From NCBI RefSeq assembly GCF_026151205.1, contig NC_087075.1:11950303-12014302 (forward strand): a DNA stretch of 64,000 nt, read 5' to 3'. Origin of the DNA: Bolinopsis microptera (lineage: Eukaryota > Ctenophora > Tentaculata > Lobata > Bolinopsidae). Positions 26,299 through 38,500 of this stretch are shown here, in pieces. The notes under the pieces were generated by a model that was given only the letters and a program-made list of their open reading frames with translations, did no database searches and had not been told where the DNA came from. The translations under genes and the position numbers were made by a program. Numbering within the stretch: the stretch's first letter is position 1; every line of letters starts with the position of its first letter.

Positions 26299-27250
26299 CA
26301 TTTTTATGCCTAAAATGAGCGCTTAGCTCCATCAGATGATTGTACTAAGTGCATCAGGCGCTTCTCGCAAGAGCGTAAAAAATGAGGTCTGACCTAATAA
26401 CTTAGCAACCTGGAAGTCTGTAGACTTTAAAACCATCCTCTACCCCACTCAATGTCGTGATTTTGACTATTTTTATGCCCAAGATGAGCACTTAGCTCCC
26501 ATCAGAAGCTGAGATATCTTGTATTGTGATAAGTACATTAATTGCGACTCACGAGAGTGTAAAATGAGGTTTTGACCCAATAACTCAACAACCTGAAGTC
26601 TATAAACTTTGAAACCTTGCTTTACCCCACTCAATGTGATGATTCTGGCCATTTTTATGCCTAACATGAGCGCTTAACTCCCATCAGAAACTGAGATATC
26701 TTGTGAAATGTGATAAGTACATTAATTGGAACTCGCGAAGAGGAAAATTACGTTTTGACCTAATAACTCAACAATCTGAAGTCTGTAGACTTTAAAACCA
26801 TGCTTTACCTGCACTTAATGTGATGATTTTTACTATGTTTATGCCTAAGATGAGCGCTTAGCGCCCATCAGAAGCTGATATATCTTGTGATAAGTACATT
26901 AATTGCGCCTCGTGAGAGCGTGATAGCGTAAAATTACGTTTTGACCTAATAACTCAACAATCTGAAATCTGTAGACTTTAAAACTATACTCTGCCCCAGT
27001 CAATGCGATGATTCTGACCATTTTTATGCCCAAGATGAGTGCTTAACTCCAATCAAAAGCTGAGATATCCTGAAATAAGTGTGATAATTGTTACTCGCGA
27101 GACCGCAAAAGGGTGTGGTCATATAACTCATCATCCTTAAATGTGAGGACTTTGAAACCATGTTCTACCCCCCTAAATGTGATGATTCTCGCTATTGTCA
27201 TACCCAAGTTGATCTCCTTTCTCCGATCAGAAGTGGAGATATGTGGGTTT
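26299..27250. repeat. Satellite-like tandem array, ~180-bp monomer, about 6 copies
   Basis: The block 'tttttatgcc(t/c)aa(g)atgagcgcttag…catcagaagctgagatatc' recurs at about 26300, 26469, 26650, 26833, 27020 and 27193, giving periods of 170-187 bp. Monomers are diverged from one another by many substitutions and small gaps, and the last is the most degraded. Open frames on both strands across the array have no independent support. Confidence 0.85.
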
Positions 27251-29428
27251 AGTGTTCACGAAAAGGGAGTGGTCAATTGCTCAAAACTGCCCCATATTCA
27301 GAAAGTCTACCAAGCCAAATTTGTTTCTAATGGATCCCTTGAGTCGGTCCAGGTCTCAAATTCCGGGCGGAAGATGTTTCTACGGGAATATTCTCAGATC
27401 CATTCTTATGGGCCGTACCACATACACGCACTCCCAGATATTTACTATTATCAACAACAATTTCAACGTGGATGACATAATTGGTTTTGATACGGACTAC
27501 TGAGTGTAATCTATACTAGTCAACTGCTCCCAAACTCCCAGTAATTTGATCAAATTACATGAATTGCTATTTCATATTTGCTATTTTGCTTCCTTAGTAA
27601 ATAAGCACTCAGTACGGGACATTAGGTCATTACCAGAAGTAAATTGATGATGATACAACTTCCAGGGAAGATTGAATAATGAATTCAATTACGCTTCCTT
27701 TGATGTTGTAGGATAAATTTGCCACACAGTAGTTTTAAGGTCCATTTTTGTGACTAACATCAATCAAATTAGCTGTAATTAGTTATCTGAAAATTTTACA
27801 ACGTACATTTTTAGATCAACTTGTTCAGAATTTTCAAAAACTAAGCTACCTGAAAAACCAACCAAAAATATTTTATACACAATGTTCTGTGGAGCTGGAC
27901 AGGTGGTCGCGGACTTTTTCAAGACACACTAGGCTAAATACTGTTAAACATCTCATTTACCTGGAAACCCAGAGCTTCATGCTCCACCAGATGCGTCCTC
28001 TAGTACCGGAACATTCTTTTCTCCCTAGTCGACCTGAAGCTGTATCCTGACAGGTGACATTATTACGTTATTTGCGGTCTGCTCTCGGAGTACGCTGCAG
28101 TTAGTTGTGTACTGGCTAGTTGTGATGGGCTGGTAAATGTACTGGCTTTCCGCGCTTTGAACTTGGCTAAGTGAGAGTTGTTTCTGCATAGTGTTACTGT
28201 TAGTGTGCTTTGTTCTGTTTTCTATGGTTTATTGTGTTAGTAATGATAACGGATAATCACACACACCTTGCTTCATAGATTAAGGTTCTCTTATTTCACG
28301 GCTTGATTCCCTCGTTCCCTGATTGGTTGATTCAACAGCAACCATGATTTCATCGACAGTCGCAAAAGAAATGGCCATTGTTTGTAAGTGAATAATTGTT
28401 TTTTCCAGTCAATATTTCTGAGAAATTTGGTAACAAATCTCAATCTAATAAAGCAATAACTGATAATCTTATTGTGATCCACTGGACCAGTCACTGCTCA
28501 CGTTATCACGCTCAATATTAGGGCCCTCCGACACCTGCTTTAAAGAATATATAACCCGGTTAACCGTTCCCTCGAATATCATATTTCCCAGTAATAAAAA
28601 AGATAAGTAAATTGTAACGCTGCCAGGGACAATTCTTAAGAACCCTCCCACCCTCTCCTTCTACGTAACTGGCTCACATTTATACTAATTAGTGGGACTT
28701 CGTTTGGTTCTCCTTTCTTATACTCTACTTTTTGTGAGTTGCTGTGGACTTTAGTGTGTAGGTCTCTGTGTTTTTTGTTTTTTTGGTAGCTTCAGTTACT
28801 TCCTTTTAAAGTTTTAAGTGACTGGTAATACTTTTAGTTTTGACCTGCAGCTGTGGTGCAATATGAGCATATCCGTATATGCATGATAGTGTTCACTCCC
28901 TCGCAAGTCATAGCGACTCAACTTTGTATTTCCAACCTTCACAGCTCACGCACTAGATTCTAGAACTTAAATTTTATCAAACTTGATAAATATTTGTGAT
29001 ATTTTGTGCGAACCAAGTTTTCACGAGCAGATAATATTGATTTGAGTAGTATCATACGTCACGATCTGGGGCCGGGTTGTTGGGTTAGCCCCTGACGTTA
29101 ATTCAATGGAGCTACGTGCTACGACGTAGATACCTACCATTGTCTGTCAATATTTCTCAATTCCAATCATCATGTGATGGTATATTCGCGTCAGTCTTGC
29201 ACAATTCTAGCCGTCGTCGTTTCACCATGAATATATTATACTACTGATTGTATATTTCTAATTTGCATTGCATTGAAGTTGCTATTATTGTTATATTTTA
29301 ATCTCGTAATTATAAAAACAATTATCAACATATGTTGACCTGTGTACCAGTCCGAGCATTTTCCTAAACATTCTTTGTCGCCATCGATATTATTCAAGTT
29401 TCCTTGCTGTATAATTCTGCATAATTTG
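27251..29428. other. No supportable gene
   Basis: A minus-strand frame at 28469-28651 includes one hydrophobic stretch (VTIYLSFLLLGNMIF) but opens with GTG and has no clear partner exon. I do not annotate it as a gene. Confidence 0.4.
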
Positions 29429-30242
29429 ATGAAAGTTTTAAACCAAAATGCTAACCAACCCACCATTATAGCGATCAAACTGAATACAATGATGCTAGAA
29501 CGATTCCAAAGCGAACCCCGACAATTCCAGCACCTGAAGAGCAAGTTGTTTTGCAAAGCAGCCGTCAACAACAAGCTAACCATTATTGAGGTAAATTCAT
29601 TGTTCAGATCATAGAGATGGTGAACTAAGATTTCGAGAATAATCTTTAGATTTTTACTTTATGGAGCTTTACTAATCCAAGCTGGACGACCAGCATTTTC
29701 ATTTGTTAACCTAAACTATTTTTCAGGAGTCCCGAGCAGAAGTGTCACCGAAACTTGTACAAAGGAAACTGAGAAGACTAGGACTCTCCCCCATGCCTCT
29801 CGAAGAGCAGTAAGTTACTTAGCAATATTTAAAATTTTATTTTTTAATCATCTTAGTTTTTATTTTTTGAAATTAGATGGCATAATTTCAACTATTCGTG
29901 ACCTTTTAATTGAGCCAAATGTGTAAAATTGTACCATCCAACTTCAAACATTTAACAGGCTATTTGATTAATTTGTCTGTATGACACAAGTATGATCGCG
30001 GTAAAATCATTAACTGTTGACGTAACTTCGCGGAAGTTGCTTAACTAGTTAACTGCAATCAAAAATATTCGCCTTATTTCCATAATTTGTCGAAACATCA
30101 TTGACGATTCTAAATATCAGTTAGCTAACCGTATTTATTTTTCAGGATCACGTCAAACATTAAATATGTGTCTCTACGAAAGCAGTCAGCAAACGCCATC
30201 AAGATTAATCTGGAAGCTTTGTCAGAAACCATGGAGATATAA
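29429..30242 (+). CDS. Small three-exon gene, unidentified 113-aa basic protein (or 3' end of a larger gene)
   Basis: Exons 29429-29590, 29727-29809 and 30146-30242 join in phase across clean GT-AG introns (GAG|gtaaat…tttttcag|GAG; GCA|gtaagt…tttttcag|GAT) and end at TAA. The product is helical-looking and charged: KLNTMMLERFQ, then VQRKLRRLGLSPMP, then ITSNIKYVSLRKQSANAIK. There is no signal peptide or membrane segment. I do not recognise the family. The ATG at 29429 is the first in frame after a possible upstream acceptor at 29469, so these may be only the last exons of a longer gene. A long 3' UTR may run to an aataaa near 31152. An uninterrupted 115-aa frame on the opposite strand overlaps exon 1 and is rejected as a shadow. 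Confidence 0.5.
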
Positions 30243-32400
30243 AGGAAGACCGGGATCCTTTCATCCTATAATCCTCATTTAACCATATTGGTGGAGAACA
30301 AAAAGATCTGCTTTGATATTTCGGAGACTGCATGACAGCACCAGTCACAGAGTCACAAAAGTTACACATACGTTACAGAGTCCCAGGAAAGACAGACAAT
30401 CTAAACAGATTCTATGAGTGAAGATTTAGCAACGATTTGATAATATATGGAGATTTATTGTGATACTTTAAGCGGGGTTCCAGACAGTTTTATATTGTGG
30501 AATGTTGTTGTTAAGTCAGAGTTATTTTTGTAAAAATCTTTTAAGGGTTTTTTTCAAAGATGATTACTGATACAGCCATCTTAAGATAAGGTGGGATTTA
30601 ACTAATTGTATTTTAATTATTATGAAGACCCGATTTGCAGAAGTTAATGATTGTAAAGAAATTTTTGTTGATTTTTGGCGAGTAGCAAACGGTGATACAA
30701 TTTGCAAGTCTTAGTGATCTAACTAACTTGAGTGATATAACAGCAGAACATCATCGATGACATTCAGTTTTAAGTGATTTGTTAATGTTGATGACACTCT
30801 CTTAGACTTATATTTATAAATCATCGCTAAGAAAGGTTGAGTTGTTATGATTTAAACATTGGTGAGGTTTGGTCTATCTTTACTGACCATTAAAACATTG
30901 GATTTTATTCAAAAAACTGCAGAAGCTTGTAAATCAGTTACTCGATCTAAATGAGCATGATTCCAGATTATTTTATTGAATTTATTTATTGTAATTGTAA
31001 TTTTGTAAATTTTATTTCACCATGATTAAGTTTTGTAGTTTTATTTGTGAATAGTTCAAAAAATACCAAGTAACAGTAGTCAGTAACCAAGTAACAGTCC
31101 CTAACATACAGTTTAAGAAAGCTGTGTTTTTCGTAGAAAATTAGAAGCACAATAAAATTGTTGTTAAGCTCATGTGTATTTGATGCCACGTTAAGTGTTA
31201 ACAGATCCACCACTCTCCAGGATCAAGGATACTTCCCTATTAAAATGCCAAGTCATAAGTTTAACAAAAGTTGTTTTGTCACTCCATTTAAGGAAAATAT
31301 CTTTACGCACGATTTCAAAGTTAAAAGCTTGGTAAGTAGCGAAACCAATCTTCATAAATTTATATGACGAAAATTTTATGAACATTAAACAATTACCATT
31401 TATTTAAAATGTAAGCATTTATTGACTAGCAACTTAGCAAAAATCTCGATAGATGTCTAAATTGTGGTGTGGCAGTCGGCAGTGGTATTGCAAGTTATGG
31501 TGGTATGTGGTATAGCAAGTTATGGTCATGTTCATTGTGAAGCTGTTTCATAGTTCTAAGGATACTCAGATAGCCTCAATCTTACAGATTGCATTGTTCT
31601 TCACATGAGTATCCATTTACAGTAATTTATGGCATACAAATTTCATTATCAGATTATCATTGAGGTACTTACATTAGAAAGATTATGTCATTCACATGGC
31701 ACTGCCACTTATATTGCCCACCCTCAGATGTCATTATTAATGAACATGTCTGGCACTCTGATTCTTTAACAATGTAAGGATGCTGAAACCTGAGCATGAA
31801 GTCACCTTTATATGGAGTTATAGGGCCTGTCGTGATATCTTAGATCAAATTAATTCCACCGTGATCTGGTAGTACTCATCATTCTGCGGCCTCTATATGT
31901 ATCGTCATCGCGCACAACTCCTTAAGAAAAATAGGTCATCTTCATGTAAATATTTGCAGTTTTCCAGACATTGATTGGATTAACGAAATATAGCAAGTCA
32001 TCTCGAGATCAGGTAACAGGGACAGTAAATTTAAGTTAACAGTTGACCTATCAACTGTTAACTTGAATTTATCCACACTTTCTCTCAGGGTATATTCTGT
32101 AGTTTATTCCATTGTGTAATTTGTATGTAATTGATTAATTCAAAAGATTTCAATAAAAAAATTACCAAGTTTCCTCCAGACAGGATGTGACTGTATCTGT
32201 GATCTCAACCATGCAGACAGCTGTCATTAAGATTTGTCAAACATAATTCGCTGGTCACATGACCAAAACATCGTGTCTCCATTATTTTTAATTGTATTGT
32301 ATTTTTAATGTTATTGAGATCCTTGCGGGATCAGCTGCATTAAACGAATTCGTCGTATGAGACTGCGTTTACTAAGCATTAGCTAGCAAAACCACAGAGC
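30243..32400. other. Probable 3' UTR then intergenic; no gene
   Basis: No coding exon seen. A 20-bp inverted repeat with one mismatch lies at 32027-32070 (arm ending AAGTTAACAGTTGA, 4-nt loop), and a short duplicated 'agcaagttatgg' motif at 31487-31524. Confidence 0.4.
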
Positions 32401-32590
32401 AAACATTGTATGTCCATTGTCCCATATTTGGACAAACCCATGAGAAAGTAAAACTGTCTGACACTATCTGACACATACCAAACATTGTATGTTCATATAG
32501 ACCATATTTGGACATGTTTGGTACCCATGAGAATATTGAACTTTCTGGAATATTACAAACATTGTATGTCCATATTTGGACATACCATGT
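32400..32590. repeat. Degenerate ~77-bp tandem repeat, 2.5 copies
   Basis: The block caaacattgtatg…catatttggac…catgagaa recurs at about 32402, 32479 and 32556. The monomers are diverged. Overlapping minus-strand frames are by-products. Confidence 0.75.
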
Positions 32591-33235
32591 TTTATACCCC
32601 TGAGGATAGCAGGTGAAATACAATTGAAATAAGAATTTTGGCCATCCATATACAGTCGATCAAGACAAAAGTTGATTGACAATGACATGCGCAAAAACGA
32701 ACGCAAAAGAAATTCACTCAATGAATAGAATATAAAATATGGCAACATCATCATAGTGATTATGTAGATATGAAAACAACGTATCTTGAGGCGACCCTGG
32801 TTTATCTTAGGACAGTAGGACGACTGCGACTGCGACTGAATACCATCATTACTGACTTGTCAATTTCATATCAAACGTCAGCTATAACTAACTATCCTTA
32901 CATTGCATTTCTTTCTTTTATGTTGCCAAAGACGGCGAATGCCAAAGGCTGAATTTCAAGTGTCGGGAGGTCGTCAGACCTATACCATAAGAGACAGCCA
33001 GTAGTCAATATTCTGTAATCGACAATGTAGTAGGCTCAGCCCAGGCCAGATCAACGATAATTGTCTGAGAGTTTCACAATTATTATGTCACTAAGCACTT
33101 CCTGTACCACAGCAGTAGGTGGCTCAGCCCAAACTTGGGAGTTGTCTCAAATATTTAAAAAAGAAAAACCTTGCACCTTATCTATGCTACAAACACTGTA
33201 ATACGTCATGACAAGTGTTTCACAAGTTTATTTAG

Positions 33236-33345
33236 CACTACCAGTACCTGTACTACAGACCTCTATTGTTATAGCGAGGTGAAGTTTCTGCACTACCAGT
33301 ACCTGTACTACAGACCTCTATTGTTATAGCGAGGTGAAGTTTCTG
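33236..33345. repeat. Perfect 2 x 55-bp tandem duplication
   Basis: The 55-bp block starting cactaccagtacctgtacta occurs twice head to tail without differences, so the duplication is recent or conserved by assembly. No gene is involved. Confidence 0.9.
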
Positions 33346-33879
33346 ACTGCCTAGTGGCGAAACGACCACTGAAAGCTGTAGGGGTGACAAAAATAAGGCC
33401 CGACCTTAACATGGCTGTTAGACAAAGACTCAGCATTTTTGTGTGGTATTCCTTATACTCTTGGTATATGGTATAGTAAGTGAGTATCATGTTGCAAAAT
33501 TCAAAAAGGAGCATTTAGATAAATTTATGAACTTTTGTTGCTCGGTAAAAGTTTTGCCAATTTCGGCTCTTGTACAGATTGGTATAAAATGCGACCAGAA
33601 CACAGAAGTGACAAACAAGGATCGACCGGGACCGCTTTTTATCTACAAGGCAACTGTTTTTATTTGTAGAGAGAAATCTCAAGCCGCCAAAGAGTTCCTG
33701 ATATATAAGTCTAAGAGAGAAGTGCAGGCTTCCGACAAAGAAAGAGTACAAGAATCAGTGTAGACAGTGATGTCGAGAAGGGAAGAAACAGTGATACTGA
33801 CGACTCGGTCAGAGATATTGACGATGATGCAGCGACTTCGAGCCAACTGACAAACTCCTACGCAGTACTTCAGACGAGC

Positions 33880-34000
33880 CCAGATCTCCGAACAACTTGG
33901 TATGGAACGAGGTTACCAAATATTTGAAGGAAAAGCTGGAGCCCCAGAGACGTAATCACCTGGAGTTCTGGCGAAAAAACCACACTCTGTATGTGAGTTT
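33880..34000 (+). mobile_element. Possible hAT transposase dimerisation-domain fragment
   Basis: A short frame reads NEVTKYLKEKL followed by RNHLEFWRKNHTL. This resembles the C-terminal hAT dimerisation signature, in which an E..YL helix is followed by (D/N)PLxWW/FWxxN. The upstream frame at 33505-33763 could be part of the same relic, but I cannot identify it. No terminal repeats were found and the fragment is isolated. Confidence 0.35.
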
Positions 34001-34990
34001 TCATATTACAAATACGAGTGTTGTAACTTCTGTAGATTTATTCAAACTTGTTTGAATTATTTATACCTTCTTTATGTCATAACGTGATGGAAAATCTGGA
34101 ACTTGCAAATCAATTCAATATCAGATAATCGCATCGAATTTCATAAATTTTAGCATACTCAAAATTTTGAAACTTTTTAAGTTGGGTATTTTTATAAAAT
34201 TTTTGAGACGATATATTATAATCATTTCACAAACCAGGATATAAATTGTGCCAAAAAACTCATTTAAAAATTTGTTTTGATGTGGTGGTGCACTGTAATG
34301 AATTATTTTTTTTATCATTAACGTTATGGTTAGGTTGGAAATAGAATTAGGGTTATATATCAGTACGAGGTTGATTAGGTTAAGGGTTGGGTTTAAGTCA
34401 CTACTACCTGTGTTAAGTCACTGTTATATAAATTATCACAGAATGCTAGTTAATAACAGTAAAAAATGCCGCACATTCTTTAACAAAGTGTTGTTTATTG
34501 AACTCTCATCTCAGCTGATCGTAACTTCATCAGACACAACAACTGTACAACAAGTTTGAATTTTATTATTTATATCTATCTGAAGTAGTTAACAATAAAC
34601 ATCCAAAAGATCTGATAAGTCTACAAAGAAGATCGGTAAAAACATGATAAATGGCAATAACTAAAACAAGTTTGAATACGTGATTGAAATTATTCTGCGG
34701 AAACATAATCAGCAGTTGCAGTATCTGATGATTGACAAAGACAATTACTTGGCACAGCTTAGGACGGTGAAAAGCCGACAAAACTCATCAAAAATAGATA
34801 AACAATTTTTGATTCTAATCTTGATATGATTAGATATGATCGAGATACTAATTACCAACTTTGCTATTATTCTGATATAAGTAATGAACTGCAGCGGCAC
34901 AATGACTTAGTGATTGTTGCACCGCTGCCGTCTCATCTGCATGCAACGTTACTGTTTTACACAATAATCTCCTCTAAATATGACAAGCTG

Positions 34991-35004
34991 GTTGCCAAGG
35001 CAAC
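34991..35004. promoter_or_regulatory. Perfect palindromic X-box (RFX-binding site)
   Basis: GTTGCCAAGGCAAC is a full two-half-site X-box (GTTGCC…GGCAAC). It lies 563 bp upstream of the RFX start codon at 35567. A second, weaker match, GTAGCATGGCAAC, sits 33 bp further on at 35024-35036. RFX proteins bind X-boxes as dimers, so this fits autoregulation of the gene that follows. Binding is inferred, not shown. Confidence 0.65.
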
Positions 35005-35566
35005 GGCATGCTTGTTGAACGGAGTAGCATGGCAACCATTGCACGCCAACGTTCGCCTTATACTTATCACATCGTTTTAGCTTGATATTCTCGTTTTCAT
35101 TATTCGATTGTTAACTCTATCAGCTCAGCTAAATTACATTTGTTGTAGTATCGTGTACAGTGTTTTCTTGTGTGATCAGCTCTTTATTCTGAGTTTTAAA
35201 ATCAATGTATACGATAAGTAGACGTACACTATTGTGCTGTTTTGTATCACATGCGGCTGGAAACTCTTCTCAGCAGTTCAGTTTGCTGAATACTCAACTT
35301 TATCTTGGATTTGCCAACGTGTTTTCAAATGTTTTTAATGCTTTTTCTAAGCGTTTGTATGCTTGACCAGTCCCTGTAGACTGTAGAGTGCTGACAAATA
35401 GTGACCTTCCCAAGATGTTGCACGGAAAGACCAAGAGTCGAATCCAGCAATTATCAACTATATCGCTTGCTGGGGAGTGTTATAAATCAAAATTTACCAA
35501 AAATAATTGACGAGCATCTTGTTTTGTTGAACGGTATTTTAAGTGTTTTTACAAAAAGATAGCAGA

Positions 35567-38500
35567 ATGCTAGGAGGATTTCCGTTGAAGGTGGAGGTGG
35601 AATCAGTGCATTGGGAGGACCAGAATTCAGGATACAGTTTTCTAGGTAAAGTACTGTCGCTAATTAATTACTTAGATTAACTACTGGCTGGTCATTATCG
35701 GAATTTGAACCTAATTGTATCAGCCACAGTAAATAAAAATAGTGAGTCATCTCATTTTGCCGCCCAATTTTCACGGATTTAAATTTGTATATCTGTGAAC
35801 CAAATTTCCGTCACTTATAGACGCAGTTGATGGCTTCATAAGCCATAAGGAACTTTCCATCGCTTAAATATTTTAAAACTGTAGAAATATAAAATATTGA
35901 TTATAAATATGTATTAGATAGTTGATTGGAGACTTGTAGTAACAGTAAATATAAAAGTGATACACTTGTGTATAATTCTTTAATTAACAAATATGAACTC
36001 TCAGCAGCGGCAGATAGTCTCAGATCAACCTCAATCCTCTCCCCCTCATCCCTGGGTACTGGCACTATACTTTCCTCCCCTCTTGTTAATGGAGCTATTA
36101 TATCACCTTCACCTCTCGGTAATATTTTATTTCTAATAAAGTAATAAGATGATATAAGACTAGAGATTTATGCAAATTTTTCATCTTACATGCCGTGGAA
36201 GGGAAGTGTTTAACAAAATTTCGCCAATACCATCATGTTCAACTATTGTTTTTTAAACTATAGAAAGGTTAGTTTGACTCCACTGTTTCAGGAGGGAGAA
36301 TGAGAGGGATATGTGAATACGAAGACAGAGCTCGCCCTCAGCCACTCAGCAGGCTCATATCACCTGTCACTCAGCGCTGGTGGGTGCATCATTCATTATT
36401 ATCTGACTGAGATATTCTGACTGTTATTGTATCGGATTTGAGCTCTTATTTCTCAATTGATGTTTTGTTGTAGTTTCACACCTCGCGATGTTAAAGTTTT
36501 GTTAACGAATAAAATCATTTCAACGATAAACTATTCTGTGTAAGATAACTTTTAAAATCAAATGTGTGGATATTATAGGGTCTCCAAAATAAAATAGTAA
36601 TACTTTTAACAAACAAGGGAGAACCCTTTCCAATCCTAACATGGTAAAAAAGGGTTACAAATATCACAACAATGGCTCCATTATGGCTAATAGGGCAAAC
36701 AGCGACCACCGCTTAAGAGCCGGTTAAGAGCCGTTTAAGAGCCGTTTAAGAACCGCTTAAGAGCCGCTTAAGAACCGTTTAAGAACCGGCTAAGAACCGG
36801 CTAAGAACCGCTTAAGAACCGGTTAAGAGCCGGTTAAGAACCGGTTAAGAGCCGGTCAAGAGCCATTATATGAAGGACTTGTTTTAATTCTTAATGAAAA
36901 TCTCGAATAACAAACCAACATGGCAGGTTATCAGAAAATTACGAGGTATCAGAAGGGTGCAGTGTACCCCGGAACGTTATCTACGAACACTACCTGGACT
37001 TCTGTGTGAGAAACAGCGTGCAGCCTGTTAATGCTGCTAGTTTCGGCAAGGTTGGTTGCAGTATTAGTTTGTTAATAAAGCACATGTTGTTAGCGCCATC
37101 ATGACGTCATCTGACATTTATCTTCTACGAATATTGTGGGATAACTCGTGGTTTTCGTGCAGAGGTCATGATAGTCATGACATTTAATTAAAGAATCAAC
37201 CGTTGCAACTTCAGTGAGATGTACATGACATTATGATTAAATGAGTCCGAGTAAAAACAATACTTTCTCACTATAATGTATTGTTTCAGATTATTCGACA
37301 ACATTTCCCGACCCTCAAAACTCGGAGATTAGGATCTAGAGGCCAATCTAAGTAAGAATGAAATAAAGTTTTGAAAACAGTGGTCGTGCATATTAATTAC
37401 TTTCCAGGAGAGCCTAATTAGCTAATTATTGTACCAGTACTTATTATTGTATCAGTGTTTAACCTTGTGTCTCTTTCCATGCACCGGACAGAAAAGTCAT
37501 GTCCCGGCCGTTTCCAGCTCTAAATCATCATTCGTTCAGGTACCACTACTACGGGCTAGCGATAAAGGAGACCTCCCAGTATCACATGAACGACTACACT
37601 TACAGCTCCCCCGCCAGAACCCAACCCCTTAAATCTAACATCGTATCTCCCGTAAGAATAGACATTTTAAAATTATGCGGCCACCCACGTTGATAGACGC
37701 TCATTTTGTTTTTAGTGATAATTTTTGTGATATATTGCACAATTCACAACTACTAGACGACAGTACGATGGTCCATATTTATAAATAGTGCTCTCGAGCA
37801 TCATCTCGACTGACTGGTTACTGACTGGTTACTGACTGGTTACTGACTGGCCACTGACTGGCCACAACATCATCTCGACGGCTACTCACGGCGGGGAGGG
37901 CATTGAACCCCGATATTTTAAGTCTGATCGCTATTGGTTTCTTCTCGAGTGAAGGATCGAAATTTGCATTACGCCATTGCTGGTGATCAGAATGAGAAAC
38001 CAATAATATCCAAACTGAGTGCTCAACTTAAATCCTAAGATAGTTCTCAAGCACTAATATGGGCCCATATTGAAGGGGGTTAGGAAATACTCTAATTTAA
38101 CAACACCAACAGACTCATTTACTTAGTGATACTTAATCTTTTAAGAACGCAATTCCAACTTATAGTTATACTTATACCAGTGGGTGCCCGGTGCAGTGAG
38201 CAGTCATTAATCGTACCGATTAAGTATTCTCAATTTTTACCAAAATTGGGCGTCGTAAGTATAATCTGTAAGATTTATGGTCGATTGACTGGTATTTCTG
38301 CAGGTGAAACCAGTTCCAGCAGATGTGCTTGCGTCACTACTGCCAGACTTCCCCAAATCAGACGTCCTCAAAATACCAAAACAGGTAAAATTCTACCTTA
38401 TTTAGGGCTGATAAAGCAAAAATTACATTATCATTCAGTTGTTAGATGGTTTCATATTTATATATGTATAGACAATAACGATAAAGTCGCAGCTGTTCGA

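Noticed and set aside
27113-27503. Overlapping frames of 120 and 86 codons
   Set aside because: They lie in and beside the degraded end of the ~180-bp satellite and show no domain or splice support.
29236-29583. 115-codon minus-strand frame with a hydrophobic segment
   Set aside because: Overlaps exon 1 of a plus-strand gene that has three in-phase exons; more likely a shadow, although expression data could reverse this.
37499-37693. Frame starting [11 protein letters not shown] as a separate small gene
   Set aside because: Its middle is RFX exon 6 ([10 protein letters not shown]…); the first 13 residues are intron and the end runs past the donor.
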